Below, piece after piece: positions 17,653 to 26,500 of a DNA stretch of 64,000 bases. Position 1 is the stretch's first letter; each line of letters starts with the position of its first letter. A model generated the notes under the pieces. That model was not told where the DNA came from. It did no database searches and worked only from the letters and a program-made list of their open reading frames with translations. The position numbers were made by a program, and so were the translations under genes. Location of the stretch: the NCBI GenBank assembly GCA_943333125.1, contig CALQSB010000007.1, forward strand, positions 21,204 to 85,203, written 5' to 3'. This DNA comes from Chitinophaga pinensis (GTDB taxonomy: Bacteria > Bacteroidota > Bacteroidia > Chitinophagales > Chitinophagaceae).

Positions 17653-19221
17653 ATGATGAAAGTTCTAAAAGTTATATTTCTTTTTTTGATTTGCTTTTAT
17701 GTAAATCAAGCTGCTGCTCAGAAAAGATTTAAAGATGAAATATTCACTGAAATAGATTCTGTAGTTAACGTTCAGTATGGGGAAGCAACGAATATTAATG
17801 GCGATAAAGAAAAACTACTGCTGGATGTTATTTATCCGCCCAAAACGGATACTTTAAAAAACAGGCCCTTGCTTATATTTATCCATGGTGGCGGGTTTCA
17901 AAGTAATTCTAAAAATGGATTGTACAATTCAACGGTTTGTAATTCATTCTCCAAAAGAGGTTATGTAACAGCAACTATTGATTATCGCTTGGGTGTTGAA
18001 AAATCAGTAACTGAAGATGGAAAAGAAGTTAGAACAAACAAAGATTTTGCAGAGGCTTTGTATCGTGCGCAACAGGATGGAAAAGCAGCCATTCGTTTTT
18101 TCAGAAAACACGCTGATGAATATGGAATTGATACTTCATTAATTTTCATAACCGGAAGTTCAGCTGGCTCAATGACCTGCCTGGCAATTGCGTACATGAA
18201 TGAAAATGAAATTCCTGTTGAAGTCAATCAGAAAAAATGGGGAACTATCGAGGGCAACAGCGGTAATGAAGGGTACTCTTCAAAAGTAAAAGGGGTAATA
18301 AATGCCTGGGGAGCAATCATTGATTACAAATGGATTCAAAATGGAGATGTGCCTTTGTTTAATACCGCTGGAACAGATGATAAAAAAGTTCCCACGGACA
18401 GCTCTTTTGATTACCATGGATTTAAATACGGATCTTATTTTTTATTTCAACATTGTTTATCACTCGGAATTGCTACAGGATGGCGGCCTTTTTATGGTAG
18501 CGGTCATACGCTAAATAGTAATCGTTTAAAACAAGACAGTTGCGTGCAGTCTATGTCCGACTGGTTATATACTCAATTAAAAATCAACAAAGGCAAAAAA
18601 GATGAAGGTGTATTTAAGTGGGTAAAAGATATCAACCGTTTTGACAGTTTGAATGCTATTGAAAAATATTCAGACAGCGCCATCATGTTTATCGGCAGTT
18701 CTTATATCAGAATGTGGAAGAATATCAGAGAAGATTTAAATTACAAGGAAATCATTCATCGTGGTTTTGGTGGTTCCAATTTAAGAGATGTAGCTTATTA
18801 TATAAAGCGCATTGTATACCCACATCATCCCAAAGCCATTTTTATTTATGTAGGAAATGACATTGGTGCAACAGAAAGGGATAAAGCGCCAGATCAGGTG
18901 CTGGAGTTGTATAAATATGTTGTAAAAATTATTCGTGATAAATACCCTGCAACACCAATAACCTGGCTGGCGATTTCGCCAAGTGAAAAAAGATGGACTG
19001 TTTGGGATAAAATTCAAGAAACCAATAATCTGGTAAAAGCATTTACAGCATCACAACCGAATTTATTTTACATTGATGCAGGACAAAAATATTTAGGTAC
19101 TGACGGAAAACCTGTTGCCACATTTTATCGCGATGATAAGATGCATTACAACGAAGAAGGATATAAGTTGTGGGGCAGGTCAATCGATGCAGAAGTAAAA
19201 ACAATTTTAAACAAAAAATAA
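17653..19221 (+). CDS. Secreted two-domain esterase: alpha/beta hydrolase fused to SGNH hydrolase
   Basis: A 522-residue protein with an N-terminal signal peptide ending near AAAQ (residues 20-23). Residues about 50-310 form an alpha/beta hydrolase: oxyanion loop HGGG at 78-81, nucleophile Ser170 in GSSAG, and a probable His285 in SGHT. Residues about 335-520 form an SGNH hydrolase: Ser350 in FIGSS, the Gly block GFGGSN at 372-377, Asn402 in GND, and Asp495/His498 in DKMH. Both sites look intact. Placement just after the glucuronate genes suggests removal of acetyl or other ester groups from uronic-acid-containing plant polymers, but the substrates are not known. Confidence 0.8.
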   Translation: MMKVLKVIFLFLICFYVNQAAAQKRFKDEIFTEIDSVVNVQYGEATNINGDKEKLLLDVIYPPKTDTLKNRPLLIFIHGGGFQSNSKNGLYNSTVCNSFSKRGYVTATIDYRLGVEKSVTEDGKEVRTNKDFAEALYRAQQDGKAAIRFFRKHADEYGIDTSLIFITGSSAGSMTCLAIAYMNENEIPVEVNQKKWGTIEGNSGNEGYSSKVKGVINAWGAIIDYKWIQNGDVPLFNTAGTDDKKVPTDSSFDYHGFKYGSYFLFQHCLSLGIATGWRPFYGSGHTLNSNRLKQDSCVQSMSDWLYTQLKINKGKKDEGVFKWVKDINRFDSLNAIEKYSDSAIMFIGSSYIRMWKNIREDLNYKEIIHRGFGGSNLRDVAYYIKRIVYPHHPKAIFIYVGNDIGATERDKAPDQVLELYKYVVKIIRDKYPATPITWLAISPSEKRWTVWDKIQETNNLVKAFTASQPNLFYIDAGQKYLGTDGKPVATFYRDDKMHYNEEGYKLWGRSIDAEVKTILNKK

Positions 19222-19292
19222 AAACACGCTTTCGATATTTATTGATTTTACTTTTTGTATTTCTTTTCTCAATAGAAAAAATTCCTTTGTAT

Positions 19293-19520
19293 TTATTTTT
19301 TTTCCTGACTATATTCTCCTTTTAATGCGTAATACCCAAATACTAATAGTCCACCTACAATAATTGGTGTTAGTAGAAAAATGTTGATAATGCCAAAAAC
19401 TAAATCTTCCTGTTTACCTGATTGAAACTTGGGAATACCCATCACCATAATATTGAAATAGCCAATCAGCAATGCGATGAGGATCCACAAAATTCCTGAG
19501 TATTTTTTTATTGATTCCAT
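19293..19520 (-). CDS. Small two-helix membrane protein linked to the transporter
   Basis: A 75-residue protein with two hydrophobic segments (about residues 9-28 and 43-66) and charged ends. It starts four bases after the MHS transporter stop on the same strand, so the two are co-transcribed. No family was recognised with certainty. It may be an accessory subunit or stabiliser of the transporter; this is inferred only from the tight linkage. Confidence 0.65.
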   Translation of the reverse strand: MESIKKYSGILWILIALLIGYFNIMVMGIPKFQSGKQEDLVFGIINIFLLTPIIVGGLLVFGYYALKGEYSQEKK

Positions 19521-19524
19521 AATT

Positions 19525-21048
19525 TTATTCTTTTATTTTATTATCATTTTTATCTAAAAAAATCATACCGATAAGAAAACAAATTGATCCTACTATTATC
19601 GGGTACCACAATCCATTTAAATACCAGTCAGGATTATTATTTGATTTTGCTGTGGTAACCAGATATGTAGCAACGGTTGGAAGTAAGCCTCCAAAAATTC
19701 CATTTCCAATATGATAAGGAAGCGACATAGACGTATATCTGATTTTTGCGGGAAACATTTCAACCAGAAATGCTGCAATAGGTCCATAAACCATAGTAAC
19801 GAATAGCACCTGTATAAATATCAGAAAAACTAAAGTCCAGTAATTTTTATTGTTTAATGTAATTGATTTCTTTACGTCATTACAGGGTTTGATAATATTA
19901 TTTTTGAATACCGTATCTTTTTTGATCAGTTCCATTTTAGTTCCATCATCAAAAAATATTTTAGTTGTAGTTGTTGAAATAGAATCAAAAGGACGTTTAT
20001 TAATTGCACTCATTTTAATGACAACGTTTTTTTGTTTTGTTATTTCTGTTTTATGGGCACAATCAATTGTTGTAAACATTTCAGTGTAAATAGGCCGATA
20101 GGCGACCACTGCCAATAAAATACCAAGCATCATTATTTTCTTTCTTCCAATTTTATCTGATAAGCCACCAAACACAATAAAAAAAGGTGTAGCCAGTAAT
20201 AAACCTATTGCCATTATGGTATCTGTTTGCTGGCTAACCACTCCACAGACTTTTCCAATAAAACTCATAGCATAAAACTGACTTGTGTACCAAATAACCC
20301 CTTGACCCATTGTAGCGCCGAACAAAGCAAGTAACACGAACTTAAAATTATACTTGTTTCCAAAGCTTTCTTTCAATGGATTTTTAGATATCGTTCCTTC
20401 AGATTTTATTTTTGTATAAACAGGAGATTCTTCCATGTTCTTCCGGATAAAGAAAGAAATAATTACCATAATTATAGAAATCCAGAATGGGATACGCCAT
20501 CCCCAGTCTTCAAATCTTTCAACGCCTAAAGTATTTCGTATAATTAATATTACTGAAAGCGATAAAAAAAGGCCAACCGTTGCCGTTGTTTGAATCCAAG
20601 AAGTCCAGTATCCTCTTTCTTTTGTGGGAGAATGTTCGGCAACATAAGTTGCGGCTCCTCCATATTCGCCACCTAAAGCAAGCCCTTGTAAAAGCCGAAG
20701 TATTAATACAAGCAATGGAGCCATAAAGCCAATGGTACTATAATCGGGAATACAACCAATTAAAAAAGTAGATCCGCCCATTAATAATAGCGTAACCATA
20801 AAAGTATATCTCCTGCCAATCAAGTCTCCTAATCTGCCAAAAAACAAAGCACCAAAAGGACGCACCACAAATCCTGCAGCAAAAGTCGCTAAAGTAGAAA
20901 GAAAGGCTGCGGTTGGATTAGATTGAGGAAAAAACTTAGTCGAAATTACAACAGCGAGACTACCGAAAATATAAAAATCATACCATTCGATTAATGTTCC
21001 TAAAGACGAGGCAATAATAATCGATCGAATACCTTTATTTCTTTTCAT
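19525..21048 (-). CDS. MFS transporter of the MHS (metabolite:H+ symporter) family
   Basis: A 507-residue transporter. The N-terminus SSLGTLIEWYDFYIFGSLA is the MHS hallmark, followed by motif A as GRLGDLIGRR (71-80), QGLALGGEYGGA (121-132) and a second GGLSDKIGRKK (294-304). The family imports organic acids, betaines or sugar acids with protons. Between two later helices there is an insertion of about 80 polar residues (roughly 320-402) with two cysteines (330 and 389), not found in typical members such as KgtP or ProP. Position opposite the glucuronate operon suggests a sugar-acid substrate, unproven. Confidence 0.85.
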   Translation of the reverse strand: MKRNKGIRSIIIASSLGTLIEWYDFYIFGSLAVVISTKFFPQSNPTAAFLSTLATFAAGFVVRPFGALFFGRLGDLIGRRYTFMVTLLLMGGSTFLIGCIPDYSTIGFMAPLLVLILRLLQGLALGGEYGGAATYVAEHSPTKERGYWTSWIQTTATVGLFLSLSVILIIRNTLGVERFEDWGWRIPFWISIIMVIISFFIRKNMEESPVYTKIKSEGTISKNPLKESFGNKYNFKFVLLALFGATMGQGVIWYTSQFYAMSFIGKVCGVVSQQTDTIMAIGLLLATPFFIVFGGLSDKIGRKKIMMLGILLAVVAYRPIYTEMFTTIDCAHKTEITKQKNVVIKMSAINKRPFDSISTTTTKIFFDDGTKMELIKKDTVFKNNIIKPCNDVKKSITLNNKNYWTLVFLIFIQVLFVTMVYGPIAAFLVEMFPAKIRYTSMSLPYHIGNGIFGGLLPTVATYLVTTAKSNNNPDWYLNGLWYPIIVGSICFLIGMIFLDKNDNKIKE

Positions 21049-21257
21049 AATTTATTATTAAGGAATAAGTTTTAAACCAAATGGATTCGAATTTTACTCA
21101 TCTCGTTCTAACCATATTAATTAAATATCGTGAATAATAATCAGTAATGATAAATCAATATCAACTTAGTATAGAATTTATAATGACAGTAAAATAAATG
21201 TAATGCCTATGTACACTTTTCTTTGTGATAATTTTATCGACACAACCAGAGTTATCA

Positions 21258-23549
21258 TCAAAATGGCAAACCAATAGCAATATTAAATATCAAATTTTCT
21301 TTTCTCCATGCAGTATTACCAAAATTTAAGTTATTAATAACCCATTTGTTGCCATCAGGTAGAAATGGCTTTCTTAACGGAACACCAAAATCAAATCTTA
21401 TTAAAAGAATGGTCGCGTCAAATCTTAATCCCATTCCGGAAGAAACGGCAATTTCTTTATAAAAATTACGGGAAATTTTAGCTGTTGGACCAAATAATAA
21501 AGTATCTTTTGTCCATGTGTTTCCTGCATCTACAAAAAATGCATAACTGAGATATTTTGAAAATGGTATTCTTAATTCTGTGTTGAACAATAATTTCATA
21601 TCTCCACCAATAATCTGATAAAGTCCTTGATTTAATGCAGAAGGTTTTAATGAGCCTGGACCAATGCCGCCTGCATTAAAACCTCTTAAAGAGCTGGCGC
21701 CGCCTATGGTGTATAATTTAGAAAAAGGAAGGGCTTTGGAATTATGATAAGGAATACCTAATCCAATCAGAAATCTATTGGCGAAGCTGATTTTATTATT
21801 TAATTTAATGGTGTAATGAATATCTAAATCAAGTTTCACGAACTGAGCAAACGGAACTTTGATAAAAACTTTCTCTCTGTAGTTTTTTGCACCAGTAATA
21901 AAGCCTGCTAGATTACCTGAAAGATCCAGACCAGTATTAAAATACCATTTATGTTTTTTGTTTTCAGTAAACCAGCTATAAGAAAAATAAGTACCCAAAA
22001 TTGTTTCAGGATATATTGTTGTCAGAAGTGAAGGATTAAGCGCCGCCTGTCTGTAAAATGAATCAGTAACATTTGAAGAGTTCACATAACTTAATGAAAC
22101 AGGTGCAAAATTAAACTGGGAATTAGCTGTTGGTTTTTTTATGAACTCATATTGAAACCTAAAGAAATTTTTAGTGTAATATAATTTCTTAGTGTACCAC
22201 TCATAACCAAAACCAATTGTGGTATTTGCAGGATAAAAACTGTTTTCTTTCAATTTAAGAAAGGGGATAGCATAACGTGGAAATTTTAATGATATTTCGG
22301 TTCCCGCCCTGAAATTATTATTTACTTTTAATGAATCTGCGAGTGCTACTTCAAACCCGCCATATGCTTTTACGACAAGCTGCTCGGCACCACCAAAAAC
22401 ATTTTTATTTTTCCAGTTCACACCTACTTTACTTCCAACATAACTATTGTCTTTACTGAATCCATCTATAGATGCCTGGAATGATTTCTTTTTTGAAGGC
22501 GTTAAAAAATAAGAGACTGCTAATTCATTTTGATGATTAGTTCCAGCTACGGTATCAAATTTATTTTTTACAAATTTAAATGCACCTAAATTTATAAACC
22601 TGTTCAACGTTGCATTAATAAATCGACTATTGTAAATGGTGTCAGGTCTGTAAGTAATTGCACTTGCAAATAATTTCGAATTGAATTTAGGCTCATTTTG
22701 CTTTATAATTAATTTCTCGAAATATTTTATTTTTATAGAATCCGGGTTAAATAAATTATTACTCAATGAATAATCCGGATACACAGATACAGAGGTTATT
22801 TTATAAACTCTTCTTGATTCGGGAGGTGCTGATTTTTTTATATTAAATAACAGGTTTACTTTTCTGTTACCAATGGTACTGTCGGCATAAGCCATAAGAA
22901 AATCAGGATGAAAATAATAATACCCTTTTGTTTTAAGATAAAGATCAAGTCTTTCCCTTTCTGCTGTGATGTCGCTTAATCTGTATGGTTTTCCTGCTGC
23001 AAGCAAACCATTTTTATTTGATTTATTTTCCAGTAAATTTATTAATGGATTTGCTGAGTCTGAAACCCATTTTATTTCATTAAGAAGATATTGCGGCTCC
23101 ACATGAACGGTATAAACAGCAGTACAATATTGTTTATCGCTGATGGTGTCGCCTTTTGCAGTGGAGTGAAAGTATCCAAGATTTTCAAGTAATGATTGTA
23201 TGTTTTCGGAAGCCGACGCCACATTAATTCTATCATTCAAAACAGGAGGCTCCGCAAATTTCTTTCTTAGATACACTTTGAAGCCATTTTCTTTTTTAGG
23301 CGTTCCGATTTTGTACCAAAACCATACTTTATAAGGAAATCCTAAAATAAATTTATTTCTGCTGGGTCTGGTCGCTAACGCGATAGTGGTTTTTAGTGAT
23401 CGATTGCTTTCTTTAACATCGGCATTTTTAGTGATTTTTATTAATGCCCCTTTATATAATTTTGAACCTACAGGAAGCTGTTTCTCTATGTTACACGATG
23501 AGGTGAGCAGAACAAGTAAAAAAAATGGTATTGTAATATTTAATCTCAA
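21258..23549 (-). CDS. tamL: TamL: lipoprotein-type TamA/BamA-family outer-membrane protein
   Basis: A 763-residue Omp85-superfamily protein. The N-terminus is a lipoprotein signal with Cys19 in LLTSSCN. Residues about 30-340 look like POTRA domains, and the rest is a beta-barrel with alternating aromatic strands. A late GGASSLRGFNAGGIGPG segment is the conserved L6-loop motif ([VI]RG[FY]). It begins three bases after tamB. In Bacteroidota the TamA partner is lipidated (TamL), which fits the signal. The TAM complex moves lipid or helps insert outer-membrane proteins across the periplasm. Confidence 0.85.
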   Translation of the reverse strand: MRLNITIPFFLLVLLTSSCNIEKQLPVGSKLYKGALIKITKNADVKESNRSLKTTIALATRPSRNKFILGFPYKVWFWYKIGTPKKENGFKVYLRKKFAEPPVLNDRINVASASENIQSLLENLGYFHSTAKGDTISDKQYCTAVYTVHVEPQYLLNEIKWVSDSANPLINLLENKSNKNGLLAAGKPYRLSDITAERERLDLYLKTKGYYYFHPDFLMAYADSTIGNRKVNLLFNIKKSAPPESRRVYKITSVSVYPDYSLSNNLFNPDSIKIKYFEKLIIKQNEPKFNSKLFASAITYRPDTIYNSRFINATLNRFINLGAFKFVKNKFDTVAGTNHQNELAVSYFLTPSKKKSFQASIDGFSKDNSYVGSKVGVNWKNKNVFGGAEQLVVKAYGGFEVALADSLKVNNNFRAGTEISLKFPRYAIPFLKLKENSFYPANTTIGFGYEWYTKKLYYTKNFFRFQYEFIKKPTANSQFNFAPVSLSYVNSSNVTDSFYRQAALNPSLLTTIYPETILGTYFSYSWFTENKKHKWYFNTGLDLSGNLAGFITGAKNYREKVFIKVPFAQFVKLDLDIHYTIKLNNKISFANRFLIGLGIPYHNSKALPFSKLYTIGGASSLRGFNAGGIGPGSLKPSALNQGLYQIIGGDMKLLFNTELRIPFSKYLSYAFFVDAGNTWTKDTLLFGPTAKISRNFYKEIAVSSGMGLRFDATILLIRFDFGVPLRKPFLPDGNKWVINNLNFGNTAWRKENLIFNIAIGLPF

Positions 23550-23552
23550 TAG

Positions 23553-26500
23553 TTATTTTTTATTTCCAAAAAACTCCTTGAAAGTATCATAATCAAGTGT
23601 TACTAAAAATGAAACACCGGTTTCAACTACAAATCCATCCAAAACAATTTCAAATTGATTTTTGGAATAAGCACTAATCATATACTTTCCATCTTTACTC
23701 AACTTGTAGGCCATATTTAAATCAGGTCTGAAAGTATTTGAATTGCTTCCTGCTTGTTGTCCAGACAATCCAAAATTATTGCCAACACTTATAGAAAGCC
23801 GATTATTAAAAAAACTTTTTGTTATGGCAATATTCAAATCAGTTCTCTGTTCTGAACTTCCATTTGTATAATCATTATAAGAATTCAAATTAAGATCTAC
23901 GTCCATGCCTTTTAATAAATCACCTGCAATATCATTTACCGCAGAGGAAAGAAAACTGCTGACACTTTTTTTAGCCATGTCAGAAAAATCACTGTTTGAG
24001 TATTTCATAAAGTCGCTACTTTGCTCGCTTACAAATCGGTTCATCAGTAAAAGTGAAAATACTTGTTTGTTCATTGTTGCTTGATCCATCCTGAGTTGCG
24101 CCAGTTTGTTATCAATAAGCGATTTCATTTCGTTTGTAATTTTTGCACTTTCTTCAGAAAGCTGAATATCAAATCCTATTGCAGGTTTTAATAAACTGCC
24201 GGTGATATGCAGTATAACTTTAAATGGAGTTTTTTGTTTGTAAATATTGTCTTCATCCCCGCTTATGCTGTTGGTTTCATTACTTAAAAGGTCATAAGGA
24301 ACAGCATTGGAAATATATTCAGCGGAAATATCTACAGCGGCATCTTGTATTGCACCAGCAAAACTTACGTTACTCCCTTTTAATAAATTAAACTGTCTTT
24401 TTAAAAGTTGATAATTCAGAATGTAATAACCTTTATTTAATTCATAATTCCCGGTTAATAAAATATTGCCTCCTGGATCTACACCTGCATTTAAATGAGC
24501 ATCACCCTGAACGCTTATTTCGTCTCCTGTTGAAGGGTCAATAATAATTTTAAAGCTCGCTTTTTTTGTTACAGAAAGATTGACATTGTATCTTAAAAAA
24601 GTTGATAAATCTGCAGTGGGCTTATTCTTTTCAATGAATCCATCAGAAATGGTATTGAATAAAAATGTATCTCTGTCAACAAATCTTACTACGGTATTCC
24701 CATCGTCTTTTACATATCCACTTTCTGGAAGCTCAACGGTAAGGTCTGTATGGTCATCAATAACGATATCGCCTTCAATATTTGGTTTATTCAAGGTTCC
24801 GTCTATTATTATTTTTATATCAGCCGAAGCAAAACCATAAAACATATTTGTTGAATTATTTTTTGCATTTACCAGAACAAAATCTTTAGCGTTAATATTT
24901 AATCCAAGAGCCAGTTCATTATTTTTATCATTGGTAATATCCCCATTAACTTTTAATACATGCCCTAAACTGTCTTTTATCTCAATGTCATTCATTATTA
25001 TTTTAGGATAATTCAATGTTATTTTATGATCAGTAATTTTATATGTTGTTCCCAGCATTGGAATTTTAAAAGAAGTGGTATCAAAAAAGAGTTCTCCATT
25101 CCAGATAGGATTAGCGAAGGATCCGCTTATTGAAACACCGCCACGCAGATTGCCTTTGCAATTACTAAGTTGACCTTCTGTAAAGGCTTCTATTGTTTTG
25201 ATGTTAAACGTTTTGATGTCGATTTTTGCTTCAATTTCTTTAGCAGGATCATCAGTAAAGTAATTGGCTTTTACAAGCAGATCATTGCCATTTTCATTCA
25301 ATGCAACACTCGCTGACATTTCATTGTCGGAAATACTTTCGGCATTTGCAAAAAGATTTCCAATTGGAATGCCCATAACATTTAACTTAATAATATTGGC
25401 TTTTCCCGAAAATGAAGGACTGGCCTGATCAAAGTCATCTACAAGCATTTTTACATTTACTTCACCGGAAATGTATTGAGGATCTTCACTTAATAACGAA
25501 CTGATACTTTTTAAATCAAAATTATCTATATCAAAATCGATTGCACTTTTAGGTTCATTGGTTTTACTGTTAACATAAAGAAGCGAAGAGTCTTTGGTCA
25601 ATATAAAATTATGTATATTAAATCCTCGGGGAGATAAGTTGATTTTATTATCAGAAGCAGCACTCCAATATTCATAATTCAATAGTACACCGTTAGTAAG
25701 CTGAAGTGTATAATTATCTCCATCAACCACAGCCAGTGCACTCAACCCAAACCAGTCTTTTCCTTTATCATCTACCATTGAGGCATCTAACGATAATTTA
25801 TTATCAGATAATTTTGAGGATAATATAGTTTTATGAAAAACGTATTTATTCATCTGTAAATTATCAAAAGAAATATTTCCTGTTATTTCTTTTTCTGAAG
25901 CGCCATCTAAGTTTACATGTATATTATTTACTTTATTATCATGATACTTTATGTAAGGGCTGGTTAAAATAAATTTAAAATCAGGCGCTTGTTTGTTATT
26001 ATCAAAAATTCCTTCAAAATCTATTTTACCAAAAGACATATCATCGGGTAAAAAACTCGAAATAATAGAATCCTGAATGATGCTACCTGTAATGCTTACC
26101 GTTTGCTGACTAATAATTTCGCTCGAATCTGCAGCACCTATTTTATAATATCCATTAAAATAATTTAAAAAATCATGTCCGATTTTAGTGTAATCAAATT
26201 TACCGCCAGCATTTATTTTAGCAAATGGAGCATTAATTTGAATTGAATCTACACCTTCAAATGAATTAGCAACAATGGAAGCTTTGTAAACAGGATAATA
26301 CATACCGGGCACAGAAACGTGAATATTATTTAATAATAAAGCGGCATCGAGTTTTCCGGGCTCAAAACTTTTACTGTTTAAATTGATGATTCCTGAAAAG
26401 TCTAAAGTGTCGTTTATCAGGTGCAATTCATTTAGTTGAGCAGTATCAACATCCATCATAGCGTTGATTATAGGAAAATCTTTACTCACATCAGCATTGA

